Positions 10,546 through 22,041 of a stretch of DNA of 64,000 bases are shown in pieces. A model generated the notes under the pieces. It saw nothing but the letters and a program-made list of their open reading frames with translations, did not search any database and had not been told where the DNA came from. A program made the translations under genes and the position numbers. The DNA is from Hyaloraphidium curvatum (taxonomy: Eukaryota > Monoblepharomycota > Hyaloraphidiomycetes > Hyaloraphidiales > Hyaloraphidiaceae). The first letter of the stretch is position 1; the number at the start of each line of letters is the position of its first letter. Location: the NCBI GenBank assembly GCA_025558095.1, contig JAIVFI010000024.1:618030-682029 (forward strand), read 5' to 3'.

Positions 10546-13071
10546 CTACGCCCCAAGAATCAGCTCCTCATCTACATTCAAACCAAAAGCGACCGGCGCG
10601 GGGGCCGGAGCGTTGACAGCGGCGGCTTCGGTGCACAGCTGAAGCCAGTGTTGGAGTTGGGCCGCGACGCCAAGAGCCCAGGCCACCGCGATCCGTTCGC
10701 GGAAGCGCCGCACAAAACGAGAGTAAAGGCCATCGAGGTCCACGGGCTGCCCATCGCGGCCGACGATCCCGGGATACTGGATGCGCCCCATCTCCGAGGA
10801 GAAGCGCGAGAAAGTGGCAGAGACAGCGCTGTACGAATCAAAAGCAAGCACGATCAGAGGGTAGAAGTTGGCGTTGAAGACGAAACGGGAGTAGTCCTTC
10901 CTGGCGGCCTCGACCCGCCGTTCGACTGCGTGGCCCGGGACCGAGAAGACCAGGCCCGTGTGCAAATGGGCCATAGAGGTGAGGGTCTTGATCTCGAGCA
11001 ACCACCGTTTCCGGGTTTCGCGGTGCGTGATGAGAATGTCGCCAAGGCGGCCAGCATCCGCAGGCGTGGGCGGGGTGACAGTCTCGTAGCCATGCGCAAG
11101 GAGGTTTGGCGGCATGGGGTGCACGCGGAGGAGCGGGATGGAGCGAAGCGCCGCGCGGATGGCCGCGCAAATGTCGTCGTGACCAGGACTGAAGAGATCC
11201 CGGCCATAGCAGCCCGAGAACGCGTGCTCCCCCGTCAGCGACATGGCCGATCGCTTGCAGCCCCGCCGGCAGGGCAAGGAAAGACCAGGGTAGTCGGCCT
11301 CGTGCAGGAGCGGGAGGCAAAGCCGGAAGCGTACAAGTAAGCGGAAAAAGTTGTTGCGAATGTGGTTGGCAAGCAGCGCGGGAGAGGCAGTCAGGAAAGC
11401 CGACAGGCCGTCCTGCGCCTGGACGAGCCGCTTGCGGCGCTCCAGACCAGCGGAAGTGTCGGGTTGCAAGGCAATCAGAGCCGCGAGGCGGCGCTGGTCC
11501 TCGAGACGCGTAAGGTCGCTCTGCAGGCCGTGCCAGACCGGCTGAGCGAAGAAACTGGCGTCCGCAGGGAGCGTACGGCGGGCGGGCGCGGCGCCCACCG
11601 GTTGCCCAGCACGCGCAGCCTCGGCGTACGCTGCGGCCGTGTCATCCTCGACACGCTCAAAGGCGGGGCGGAGGGCCTCGATGACGGGAACCAGTTCCCG
11701 CACGTGCTCCACGCCCACACCCCGGGCCGAGGTTCGAAGACCAAGCATGGCGTCCAAGGGGCCCGCCGTGAGGTTGAGTGAAGACAGGTAAGCCGCCGAG
11801 GCCACCTTCTCCGATGACAGAAGCCCCATCCCCGAGTAGTGCAGACCCAAGAATACCTGCTCCCGCACAGTCCGACCCTCCACCGACAGCGGATCCAGAT
11901 CCTCGGCCCGATCTCCCAGCAAGCGCAAGAAGGTGGTGAAAAGCGCGTTGTCAAGACGTCGAGCAAAGGGTTGGGTAACCGAGGGGGGGAGAATGCGGAG
12001 CCAAAACGAGAAGAGCTGGGTCACACAGAGACGGAGGAGGGAGTACAGGCCCTGGAGGGAGGGGATGTCGGCCGGCATGGCGTAGCCGAGCGCGGCGCGC
12101 TCGATTTCATCGAGAAGAGCGGCAATGGAGTCGATCTTGGCCGCGAGGAACGACTCCACATAGGCAGGGGTGCCGACCGGGGCACCTACCACCTTGAGGC
12201 CGCACGAGCGAGCGAAGTCAGGCGAGCCCGGGGCCGACGCCGTGGCATGCACCTCGGGGTCGGCCTCGTGAGGCGGGAAGCCAGCGACGCGGATGTTGTG
12301 GGCCGCACCGGCCGCGCGCACCCGCTCCAGCACGGCCGGGTTCGTCGAGAGCGAAAGCAGGTAGCTCTTGTCCGGGCGGTGGGTCATGCCGAGGGAAGAA
12401 AGGCCGTCACGCACCTCTCCCAGGACGGCCATGACCGAGTCCAGCGGCCCGACCACGGTGAGGTCGTCGAGGTACCCAAGGATGAGGCAGTCGGGGTGCC
12501 CAGAGCGGATGGGCCGCAGCATGCGGCTCATGGCGCAGGAGAAGATGGCAGACGACAGCGGGTCGCCCTGGATGTTGCCCTCGTACATGGTGATCCGGAA
12601 AAGGAGCTCCGCCGAGCGCCGGTCGCGGAAGTAGGCGTGGGAAGGGCGCGAGTAAACGAGGTTGTAGTACGGGATAAGCTGAGGCACCTGGCGGACCACC
12701 TCGCGCGCGAAGAGGCGGCGCAGCGTATTGAAGGCGTTCCTAGAGTCGACCTTCATGACGACGTGGTCGGGGAAGGCCGCCAGCCACGCGTTCACCGCGT
12801 GGGCGGTCGCCAGAAGAGTCATACAGCTCTCAACAATCCCCGCGAGCCAAACCACCCGCACCGGATCCGCCCGTGGACCGCAAAGGATGTACCCCAATCG
12901 CCGGATGATACTCGGTCCTATGATGAAGGGCGATCCCGGAGGTGGGCGGTCGGAAGCGGCAGGGTGCGGTCCCGCCCGGACTCGCGCGCCATCGCGGGAT
13001 GCCGAGCCCATCGCGGGCCCAGGATAATGCGGACGTTTCGGAATGAATAATTGGTCCTGGTTTTGCGGCAC
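10546..13071 (-). mobile_element. Non-LTR retrotransposon ORF: reverse transcriptase plus restriction-like endonuclease
   Basis: One open frame of 841 codons. RT motif A is KVDSRNAF (about 107-114), motif B is EGNIQGDPLSSA (164-175) and motif C is LGYLDDL (198-204). After a thumb-like region comes a zinc-knuckle-like C-x3-C-x10-H-x4-C (about 601-621), then a PD-(D/E)XK endonuclease signature, GDILI followed by LEIK (about 677-695). RT, knuckle and restriction-like endonuclease in this order is the plan of R2-type early-branching non-LTR elements, which nick DNA and prime reverse transcription at the target. The frame is fully open, but the region before motif A (1-100) does not show the usual RT fingers and upstream DNA-binding zinc fingers are missing, so the element is probably 5' truncated. 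No poly(A) tail or target-site duplication was seen. Confidence 0.85.
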
Positions 13072-13634
13072 GTGGGCGCGGGATGGGCCGGGGGACGGAC
13101 GGTGGCCAGCTCAGCCTGGCGGGGTGCGGGCGGAGTCGGGGAACCCCACCAATTCCGACCCACCGCCGCCCCGGGTAGCTTCATTTGAATTAAATCAGTC
13201 GATCGGAAGTGTCCGTGCGGGGCAGGGCAGCCTTGCGGGGACGGGGCAACGCCGGCGTCGGAGCTGTCGGGGTCCTCCCGGTCGGGGTTTGCCGACCTCC
13301 GATCCGGACGCCGGGCGGCCGGCGGGCGACCGATCGGCGGCTCTTGAAGTCGGGTGCGAGCTGGTTGTCCGATCCGGGTCGCTGAGGAGGTGCCCGCGCC
13401 CAACCGGGGCTGGCCTAGGGGCCTTTGGGGCGCGGCACGCGAGAAAGTCTTCCACCCCAGCCCGACACGGGATTCCACCCCGTCTTCCGCAAGCCTCCAC
13501 CACGACGGCGCCGCGCTGACTTGCCCCCTCCCTGCCGCGCATCGCGGCAGCTCCTTGGCATAGCGCGGGAGCCCCGCGGGCGCCGGCGTCCCCCGCCCTC
13601 CGGGGCCGCCGCTCCGACCGCGGACTTTGCCGCC
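13072..13634. other. Intergenic, no gene seen
   Basis: About 560 bp of GC-rich sequence between the probable 5' end of the retroelement and the LETM1 start codon. It should contain the LETM1 promoter and 5' leader; no recognisable motif or homology was seen. Confidence 0.3.
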
Positions 13635-16264
13635 ATGGCGCTCGCGCTGCGGACCGCCGCGCGGCTGCGCGCCTCGCTTCTCGCCGGCGGCCGCCCGCCG
13701 GGGCTGCGGAAGGCGGCCTCCGCGCCCGCCTGTGCCCGCGGACTCGCCGCCGCCGCGCGGACCCCGTGCTGCCCGCGCCCGCCGCCGCCGCCGATCGCCC
13801 CGCGCCGGCTCTCCCCCGCCGCGTCGCTCGCCGCATTCCACTCGACGCCCGCCGCGCGCCTCGCCCCGCAGGTGCCCGAGGACCCCGACGCCCGCAACCC
13901 CTCCAAGGCCGCGCTGGTCGCGCAGCTGCTCAAGGAGAGCAAGGCCGCGCTGGCCTCGCCCGCCGCCTCCCCGCCGCTGTCGCCCACAAACTCGGCCGCG
14001 GACCTGCAGGCCGCTGAGGACGCGCGCGACGCGCTGGCCGGCAGCCAGATCGGCGCGCCTGCACCCGCCGCCGCCGAGCCCGCCGCCGCGGGCGGCAAGC
14101 CCGCCAAGCCCCCGCTGTGGCAGCGCATCAAGCACGAGATACAGCACTACTACCACGGCGGCCGGCTGTTCGTCGCCGAGACCCGCATCTCGTTCCGCCT
14201 GCTGCTCAAGATGGCCCGGGGCAGCCACCTCACCCGGCGCGAGCACAGGCAGCTCGTGCGCACCTCGGCCGACATGTTCCGGCTGATCCCCATGATGATC
14301 TTCATCGTGGTGCCGTTCATGGAGTTTGCGCTGCCGTTCGCGCTCAGGATCTGGCCGGACATGCTGCCGAGCACGTTCGAGTCCAAGTACGCCGAGGTGG
14401 GTCGCCAACAGCCCCCTTTACCCGCCGTCCCGCTGATCCGCCTTGCGCGCCCCGTTAGGAGGAGAAGCGCAAGAAGCTCCTCAAGGTCCGCCTCGACATG
14501 GCCAAGTTCCTGCAGGACACCATCTCGGAAATGTCCGTGGGCGGCAAGGCCGCCTCGTCCGAGCAGGAGCGCCAGATCGCCGAATTCGGCGCCTTCTTCA
14601 GGAAGTACCGCGCGACGGGGCAGCTCGCGCCCACGGAGGAGATCGTCCGCGTCGCCCGCAGGTTCGACGACGAGGCCGTGCTGGCCCACCTGTCGAGGCC
14701 GCAGCTGGCGAGCATGTGCAAGTTCGTCGGGGTGTCGACGTTCGGGACGGACGAGCTGCTGCGGTACATGCTGCGGAAGAAGATGCGGGACATCCGGCAG
14801 GACGACAAGGTGGCGTGCCCCCGCCGGGTCCGGGCGCCCCCGCCGCGCCGACCGCTGATCTCCCCCGCCCCACCCAGATGATCGCCGCCGAGGGCATCGA
14901 CTCCCTCGACCTCGTCGAGCTCGCCAGCGCCTGCTCCGCGCGGGGCATCCGCACCCTCGGCGTCTCCCCCGCGCGCATGCGCCAGGAGCTGCAGCAGTGG
15001 GTCGACCTGCACCTCAACCACGGCGTGCCCTCCACGATCCTGCTCCTCTCGCGGGCGTTTGCGATATCGGACCAGGTGCCCGTGGTGAAGCACGTGCCGC
15101 CCGCCGAGGCGCTGCAGGAGGCCCTGCGGAGCCTGCCCGACGGGGCGAGGGAGGAGACCAGGGTGGCGTACAGCGAGGCGGTGGGGGCCAAGGTGGACCC
15201 GAGGGAGAAGCTGGAGATGCTGCGGGAGCAGGAGAAGATGATCGAGGAGGAGCTGCGGCAGGCGCAGGGGACGGCCAAGGGGGCGGTGCTCGGGGCCGCC
15301 AAGGAGGCGGTGAAGGAGGCCAAGAAGGGGGGCGAGGGGCTGGGCGTGGATGCGGCGCTCAAGGTCGCGGAGGCGGCGCGGGAAAAGGCGCCGCACGAGG
15401 CCGAGGCCACCGTCGCGAGGGCAAAGGAGGCCGAGGCGGGGGCGGCCGCGCTGAAGCAGCTCGGGGAGGCGCTGGAGGTGCTTGCCAGCCCGTCGGCGCT
15501 GGCGCCGGAGCGGGACGACCTGAAGGAGATCGTCAAGGACCGGGACGAGTACCGCGAGGACCTCAAGGCCGTCGAGACGCTGGTCGCCGGGGGCGGGGGG
15601 CTGGAGAGCAAGGCGGGGACGATGCTCGGGAAGCGGCTGGACAGCCTGCTGAAGCGGATCGAGGGGGAGATGCAGGAGTACGACCGGCGTACGTCTTTTG
15701 CCGGGGCTCGTTTCGCACTGTCGGCTGATCTTTTGGCGGCAGTCGTCGGGGACAAGCTCAACCTCCTCAAGCCAGACGAGGTCGGGCTGATCCCGATGGA
15801 ACAGGTGGTCCTCGCCCTGCGCAGCATCAAGGCCGCGCCCGGGTCCGAGGTCGAGCACAGGATCGCGCAGATCATCGACAACCTGGACCCGGACGGCGAC
15901 GGGATGGGTGGGTCCTCCCTCGGGGTGCCGCGGTCCGACCGGGCTGACGCTTCCCAAAGTGTTTTTGAGCGACGTCAAGGAGATGTCCCTGAAGCTCCAG
16001 GAGCTCGAGGAGGAACCCCTGCACCGCGCGCAGCGCGCCGCGCTGGCGCTCAAATCCCGCCTGGACTCGGCCACCGCCTCCTCCCCGCCCGCGCCGGCGC
16101 CCCCCGCGCCGCAGCTCGAGACGGCGCCGCCGCGGCCCGCTGCCCTGCCGGCGGAGGAGCCGGAGGACAAGGGCAAGGTGGACGTGGTGTTTCCGCCGCC
16201 ATCGGGGGCGAGACCGGAGATGAGGGCCGACGGGGGGACGGGGGGGGAGGGCAGGCACCTCTGA
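13635..16264 (+). CDS. LETM1-family mitochondrial inner-membrane cation/proton exchanger
   Basis: The start gives an Arg/Ala-rich presequence (MALALRTAARLRASLLAGG) typical of mitochondrial import. The conserved LETM1 block follows: PPLWQRIKHEIQHYYHGGRL, then RREHRQLVRTSADMFRLIP and one membrane span (MMIFIVVPFMEFALPFAL). Introns at about 14396-14458 and 14811-14877 interrupt the ribosome-binding-like domain (LLRYMLRKKMRDIRQDD; GVSPARMRQELQQWVDLHL). The matrix side continues with a long Ala/Glu/Lys coiled coil (about 15180-15690) and an EF-hand-like loop DNLDPDGDG near 15880, followed by another intron and a coil VKEMSLKLQELEEEPLH. Family role: mitochondrial K+/H+ or Ca2+/H+ exchange and cristae shape. 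Length and domain order match the family. Confidence 0.92.
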
Positions 16265-16327
16265 GCCCGCCGCGTGCGACATAGCTGCGTCAGCGTCTGC
16301 GCCAATGAGCATTACACTTCTTGCACA

Positions 16328-18003
16328 TCAGCCGGGAGGCGGGGCGGCGTCCGTCTGTGGAGCGTCCGCGGCGGCGTTCGGGGCGCCGTCGGCCGCGGAG
16401 GGGCCGTCCGATTTGGGGGCGTCGGGATCGAAGATCTTGGTCTCGCCGTCGGCGACGCCGTCGGCGGAGCGGTAACCGCCGCCTTGCCAGTTCTGCTGGG
16501 GGTAGCCCGGCTGGTACCCCTGTTGCGGGTAGCCCTGCTGGAAGTTCTGCTGCGGGTAGCCCTGTTGTTGGTAGCCCTGTTGTTGATAGCCTTGTTGCGG
16601 GTAGCCCTGTTGTTGGTAGCCCTGTTGTTGGTAGCCTTGTTGCGGGTAGCCCTGTTGCTGGAAGTTCTGTTGCTGGAAGCCGTTCGGCTGCTGCCCCTGC
16701 CAGTTCTGCTGCCCCTGCCCCTGCCAGCCCTGCTGCTGCTGGAACGGTGGCACGCAGACCACGCAGAAATCGACGTTGCTTCCCGCAAGCATCAGCTCTC
16801 TTCCCTCCCCCTGCCGGCAGACCGACCCACCACGTCCCGCACCGCGCGTGCGCCTCCCCCCGCGAATTATCCCTGCGCTGCCTGCATCTGTCGCAGTCGT
16901 AATACGGTGCTTGCGCGGGGTTGAGCGTCATGATGAACATCGGGTGGCCCTGCATGTCGAAGACCCCCGGGACCGGCTGGCCGGGGTGCCCCTGCGAGGG
17001 ACCCGCAGAAGGGGCGCCGCCGAAAACGCGGTCGAGCTGGCCCTGGAACTCGTTCATGACTTTCCCACCGTCAACCCCCCGCGAGCCGATCCGCGGGGAA
17101 GGGAACCCACTCGTGCTTTCGGTCCTCTGCACCACCTGCGTCACCACCGCCCACGCCTTTGGCTGCACGATGCCCATTACCGCGTCGCGGATCTTCTCGT
17201 AGGCGAGGCCGCCGAAGACCATGGTGGCGGCGGTGAGGAGGGCGTTGCCCTGGTTGAGAACACCTTGGATTATGGCTGCGGGGGATGGCGTGTGAGAAGG
17301 TGGAGGGGTGGGGTGCGGCGGAGGCTTACAGCGTGCGGCCTGGTCGAAGGTCTGGGGGACAACGTTCATGATCGGGCCGATGAGGGCTCCGAGGATCTCG
17401 GGAAGAGTCAGTGAAGCGGCGATGGAACGGGAAGGGCACCGCGCACCTCGACAACCTTGTTCCGCACGCCCTGGATGATCTGCGGCACGATGGCCACGTA
17501 CGGATTCGACAGGATCTTGCCCGCCGCGTTGAGCGCCGCCCCGATCCCCTGCGTCAGCCCCGTCGCGCCAACGGTCTTGGCGAGCACCTTGACGATGTCC
17601 ATGGCCACGTCCACCAGCGTCTCCGGGATCCCGCGGACGATCCCCACGAGCATCGCGCGCAGGTTCCCGGCGAAGCTGCCCACGATCCCCTGCACGTTTC
17701 CCGAGAGTACGGGGCGGAAGGCGGGGTCGACCTCCTCCAGCATCGCGCGCTCGGCGAGCTGCGGGACCTCGGTGGCCGTCTGCTCCTGCATGATGCCGAC
17801 GTTCTTGGACATCAGCTCGTGCGTGGCGGGGCGGAGCTTGGTGTCGACCGTCTGGTCGATGGTGTTGAACATGACGTTGCCGACGACCTGCTGGCCGACC
17901 TGGGTCGCGGCCTGCGAGTCAGGGAGCGCGTCGTGAGGGGGTGCAGGAGATGTGGTGGGTACGATGAGCTCACATTGGCGAGCTGGTCGAAGAAGGACGA
18001 CAT
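16328..18003 (-). CDS. Prion-like protein with a QGYPQQ-repeat C-terminus
   Basis: The start at 18003 gives [10 protein letters not shown], then an intron (donor near 17972, acceptor near 17917) into [20 protein letters not shown]. The middle is helical and small-residue rich, with repeats such as [18 protein letters not shown] and [16 protein letters not shown] that could associate with membranes. Further introns near 17440-17410, 17330-17280 and 16905-16800 lead to [26 protein letters not shown] and then a tail of about 20 [14 protein letters not shown] units (16700-16490), ending with an acidic Ala/Asp/Pro stretch. Gln/Gly/Tyr repeats of this kind occur in annexin and synexin tails and in phase-separating proteins. 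Molecular function is not recognised. Confidence 0.7.
16490..16730 (-). repeat. Degenerate minisatellite coding [12 protein letters not shown]
   Basis: Near-identical 12-15 bp units, visible on the plus strand as repeated gttgttggtagccctg, encode the Gln/Gly/Tyr tail of the gene on the minus strand. Confidence 0.85.
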
Positions 18004-18268
18004 GGCGGCAGATTAGGTGAGGGAAAAAGAGGAGGAGTTGGAAGGGAGGCCGGGAAGCTGGCTTGCGACCCGAGGAGAGCCTAGGCCCTCGCCAGGGCCG
18101 GCGGGACGCGCAAAAGAGAATGCGATGCGCAGGGATCCTGGCCGGGGGAGCGGCTCGGAGCCCGGGAGGGCCGTCAAGATGGTCTGCCCGTCCGCGGTTG
18201 CGGTCCCAGGGTCCGAAGGGATTGGACGACTAAACACGCACCGCCGCTGAGGCCGGAGGCAGCTCAGG

Positions 18269-19444
18269 ATGGACATGGCGCGCAGGATTTTAGCGGCTGG
18301 CCGCGCAGGGACACCTACGCTGGACGAGCTCGCCTCGGCGCACGTGCGGTCGGCGATTGCGGGCTCGCCGCTGTCCGACGAGCAGCTCGCGGCGCTGCTG
18401 CTGCGCGACGCCGAGCGGCTCGAGGGGCGCTACGCGGAGCACGGCGTGTCGGGCTATGCCGACCCACTTAAAAGGAAAGCGCGGCCGTCGGCGCGGTTTT
18501 TGGAGAAGGTCGTGCGGCGCACCGAGGAGCACAACAGGAGCCTCCGCGAGCGGCAGGCCGAGGAGGCCGGCGAGCGGCTGAGGGAGCTGGACGGGCGGGC
18601 CCGCGGGCGGGGCGAGAGGAAGTACAGGGGGAGGAGCGAGTCGTCCTCGGGGGAACGGAGCGGGAGCCGGACGCGGGGACGCCAGGGCCGGGACCGGTCG
18701 AGCGAACGCCCCACCAACGGCACGAGGGACAGACCGCGCGATGACTCACGGGAGCACCGTCGTCGTGACCGGGACAGGACGCGGGACCGCAAACGGACGC
18801 GGAGCCGGACCCCCAGCCCCTCCTCTGGGCGGCCACCCCGGCGTCCCTCCTCCCCCCGCCATTCCCGCTCCCCCTCCCCTCCCCCCGCGCCCTCGGAGCC
18901 GTACCGCCCGCTCACCGTCCCCCGCGGCCGCGGCACCGCCGGCCCCGCGCGGCTGGACCGCGCCTTCGACCCGGCCTACGACCCGCGGCTGGATCCGGAC
19001 AACTACGACGACGGCAACGCCGAGTACTTCGTGCGCGCGATCGAGGACAAGGCCGTGGAGATCGAGGCGGAGCGGGCGAAAAGGAAAGAGGAGAAGGAGA
19101 GGAGGAGGAGGAGGAAGGAGGAGCGGCGAAGAAGGAAGGCGGAGAAAGCGGAGAGGAAGGACCGGAAGAAGCGGTCGCGCCGGTCGGACACTGACGATTC
19201 CTCGGACTCGTTTTCGGAGTCAGAACGGCGCCGCCGGAAGCGCCGCTCCGCGACGCCCTCGCGCTCGCTCTCCCCGCGGAGGCGCTCCCCCGCGCGCAGG
19301 CGACGGCGCTCCCGCACCCGCTCGCGGTCGGCGGAGCGTCGCAACGATCGAGGGAAGGAGGCCAAGCGCGCGCGATCCGAGACCCCGGGGCCCAAGCCCG
19401 ACGTGCCGGAGAGGGCGGACCTGCCGGAGGCGTGCCCGTGGTAG
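18269..19444 (+). CDS. RS-rich basic nuclear protein, not assigned
   Basis: An intronless ORF of 391 codons. The N-terminus is folded-looking (PTLDELASAHVRSAIAGSPL and ARFLEKVVRRTEEHNRSLRE). Long Arg/Ser, Arg/Asp and Arg/Glu runs follow (about 110-210 and 285-375) around a short conserved-looking core, LDRAFDPAYDPRLDPDNYDD. The RS/RD/RE composition is typical of proteins linked to pre-mRNA splicing, and the LEKVVRRTEEHN helix has a vague likeness to small NKAP-domain proteins. Neither is strong enough for a name. It should be nuclear. Confidence 0.65.
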   Translation: MDMARRILAAGRAGTPTLDELASAHVRSAIAGSPLSDEQLAALLLRDAERLEGRYAEHGVSGYADPLKRKARPSARFLEKVVRRTEEHNRSLRERQAEEAGERLRELDGRARGRGERKYRGRSESSSGERSGSRTRGRQGRDRSSERPTNGTRDRPRDDSREHRRRDRDRTRDRKRTRSRTPSPSSGRPPRRPSSPRHSRSPSPPPAPSEPYRPLTVPRGRGTAGPARLDRAFDPAYDPRLDPDNYDDGNAEYFVRAIEDKAVEIEAERAKRKEEKERRRRRKEERRRRKAEKAERKDRKKRSRRSDTDDSSDSFSESERRRRKRRSATPSRSLSPRRRSPARRRRRSRTRSRSAERRNDRGKEAKRARSETPGPKPDVPERADLPEACPW

Positions 19445-19636
19445 CGGATGCGCGGATGCGGCGCGGCCGGGAGACCTGGGCGATCGATAATAGCTTCCAG
19501 CGAATGTATTCGTGGATGGCAGCGCGGCCGCGGCTCGGGAATCTCGATCTCGGGGCCGTCGGTGTGAGTCACAAAGGGCACGTGAGGAAGGGGTGTCCCC
19601 GAACTCCGTCATCGCTCTCACACTCCGCGCTCGCCG

Positions 19637-21130
19637 ATGGCAGAAACCGCAGCGGCCGCCGGCGCTGACGCCAAGCCTTCCCCGGATACCGCCGCGAACG
19701 GGGACGGCGACGCCAAGGGCGCCAAGGACTCGTTCAGCACCGACGCTTCCACGGTCGCGGACCTGCCGCGCCTGCGCCGCCGCGCGGACCTCCGCATCCT
19801 CCCCATCGCCTTTGCGCTCTACACCGCGTCGTGGTGGGCCCGCGGCGCCATCGCCTCGGCCGCCGTGGCCAACGCCGAGAAGGGCCACTCGATGCTGCAG
19901 ACGCTGGGCATGAACCTGGACCAGTTCAACTGGGCGTCGTCGGCGTTCTTCTTCGGCGTCGTGGCCTTCGAGATACCCAGCAACCTCCTCCTGAAGCTCA
20001 CCTCGCCGAGCCGCTGGCTTGCCGGCATCGCGGTCGCCTGGGGGATCATCACCGCGTGCACCGCCGCCGTCGCAAACTACGGCGGCCTCGTGGCCTGCAG
20101 CACCCTGCTCGGCTTCGCGCAGGCGGGCCTGGTGCCGGGGGTTGTGTACCACTTCACGTTCTGGTACCCGCGCACCGAGCGCGGCCTGCGGATCGCTGCG
20201 TTCTGGATCGCAGGGCCGTTCGCGAGCGCGCTCGGGGGGCTGCTCAACGCCGGGATCGTGCAGCTCGACGGCGCGGGCGGGCTGTACGGATGGAGGTGGC
20301 TCTTTCTCATCTACGGGCTGCTGTCGATCGTCCTGGGGGTCGCGTGCTGGTTGTTGCTGCCGGACTACCCGCGCACCGCCAAGTGGCTGGGACCAGGAGA
20401 CGCCGCGGCAATCGAGGCGTCGCTCAAGGGCGAGGCGGGCTCCGAGGTGTCGGGCCAGACGTGGGTCAAGGAGGAGGCGGCCGAGTTCTTCCGGAACCCG
20501 CTGTCGTACCTCTTTGCCGTCATGATGGCTGTCGGCGCCGCGGCGCGGTTCGGGCTAGTCATCTACGCCCCCACGATCATCAGCTCGCTTGGCTTTAGCT
20601 CGACGGCGGCCATCGCCATGACCAGCCCGCTCTACTTCTGGGGCCTGCTCTGGATCGTCGCCCTCGGCTACCTCGCCGACCGCACCCGGGACCGCTTCTT
20701 CCTCGTCACCTTCGCCGCCGCGGTCCCCCTGCTCGGCTACGCCCTCCTCTCCGCCCTGCAGACCGCAAGCCCGGGGGCGAAGCTCGCCCTCCTCTTCGTC
20801 GTCGCGACGACGGTCAACGGCGTCGGCAACCTCGTCATCCTCTGGCGCACCGACAGCGCGAGGGGGACGACCTACACCGCGCTGTGCTCGGGATTCACGC
20901 TGGCGGTGGGCAGCATCGGCGGCGCCGTGGCGCCGCAGGTGTTCAGGCCGGGCGATGCACCGGGGTTCAGGGTGGCGTTCGCGGTGCTGGCCGCGTGCGA
21001 GGGGGCGTGCATACTGGGGGCCGCGGGGGTGAGGTGGATCGAGAGGAGGTGGCCCTCGTACTGCGGGCCGGACGGGCCGGTGGCCAGGGCGAGGGTGATC
21101 CCGGAGGCGGAGGTGAAGGGGCAGCCTTAG
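19637..21130 (+). CDS. MFS transporter, allantoate permease (DAL5/ACS) family
   Basis: 497 residues without introns and with about 12 hydrophobic segments. A hydrophilic N-terminus (1-55) is followed by LRILPIAFALYTASWWARG, NLDQFNWASSAFFFGVVAFE, EIPSNLLLKLTSPSRWL and GFAQAGLVPGVVYHFTFWYP-RTERGLRIAAFW, the standard spacing of the anion:cation symporter group that includes yeast Dal5. A loop at about 255-285 separates the halves, and GYLADRTRDR is the second-half loop motif. Family members import organic anions such as allantoate, nicotinate or pantothenate at the plasma membrane; the substrate here is unknown. Confidence 0.88.
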   Translation: MAETAAAAGADAKPSPDTAANGDGDAKGAKDSFSTDASTVADLPRLRRRADLRILPIAFALYTASWWARGAIASAAVANAEKGHSMLQTLGMNLDQFNWASSAFFFGVVAFEIPSNLLLKLTSPSRWLAGIAVAWGIITACTAAVANYGGLVACSTLLGFAQAGLVPGVVYHFTFWYPRTERGLRIAAFWIAGPFASALGGLLNAGIVQLDGAGGLYGWRWLFLIYGLLSIVLGVACWLLLPDYPRTAKWLGPGDAAAIEASLKGEAGSEVSGQTWVKEEAAEFFRNPLSYLFAVMMAVGAAARFGLVIYAPTIISSLGFSSTAAIAMTSPLYFWGLLWIVALGYLADRTRDRFFLVTFAAAVPLLGYALLSALQTASPGAKLALLFVVATTVNGVGNLVILWRTDSARGTTYTALCSGFTLAVGSIGGAVAPQVFRPGDAPGFRVAFAVLAACEGACILGAAGVRWIERRWPSYCGPDGPVARARVIPEAEVKGQP

Positions 21131-22041
21131 GCCCGTCCGCTGTATTTCCTTGCCAAGGGAAAGCTCGTCGCATGGATCGCAGCGGGCCGTGGGGAAAGTG
21201 GGCGAGCCAGCACATCGACTGAGTTCCGCGAGAATCTCATTTACCGCGCCGGCGATCGAGCTGGACGACCCATTCCCATCGAGTAGGCAGTCGCACCAGC
21301 AAGTTGCTCTTTTGCATTGTTGGATCGAAAAGTGCCTTGGCAGTCCGAAACTAAGCCGGAAAGGGTCGGTACCTCTGGATGTCAAATCGCGCCGGGCAAG
21401 ACGCAACAGGAAGCAATATCGCGCGTGCAATGCCGTTTTCCGGCTCGCGAATCTCGCTTCGAGGGCACAATGCCGCCGCACCGGAGCTGCGGCGCTGCGC
21501 GGGCGAAGCCGCCCGTCGACTCGCCCCGGTCGGGAAGCCCGAAGGCCGCCTCCGAGGTCGACGGAGGGCCCTCCGCTTGCGCGTGCCGCTTGCTGAGGAT
21601 GCGAAAGGCGGACCGGAAGGCCCTGCACGATCTTCCATGCGCTCCTTGGCGGGATGGAGGGGGTTCCCGGTCCGCGAGCGGCAACCGCACCGGACCGAGA
21701 TCGGAGGTCAAGACCGCGGTTCCCCCCACACTGGGCGGATTTGCTGGGGCAGGAAATGCTGCATCGACACCGCCCTGCGGCGCGGGGGCGGGCGGCGCCG
21801 GCGGGGCGCAAGGACACAGCGCTGTGCCTTCGGGGTTGGGATTATGGGGATTTGCTGGGATGCCGGGGCGGCCGTGCGGCGGGGCAACTCCATCGGGGAA
21901 CGCGAGCTGAATCCCGGGGAATTGCTGCCGATCGGCGTTGTCCGACGACCGCGGGTTTATTGGAAGGGGGACCGCCTAGGTCGTGTGATTTCGGAGCCCG
22001 CCCGGCCGCCACTCCTAGTTGCAACCGCCTCCCGCCGCAAG
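21131..22041. other. Intergenic, no gene supported
   Basis: About 910 bp between the permease stop and the zinc-finger gene start. A frame stays open upstream of that gene through much of this stretch, but its translation is Arg/Gly/Ala low-complexity text without fungal-protein character. Taken as intergenic and 5' leader. Confidence 0.4.

Noticed and set aside
21379-22041. Upstream extension of the zinc-finger frame to a Met at 21379
   Set aside because: The added residues are low-complexity and unlike a fungal N-terminus; the Met at 22042 starts ordinary protein text.
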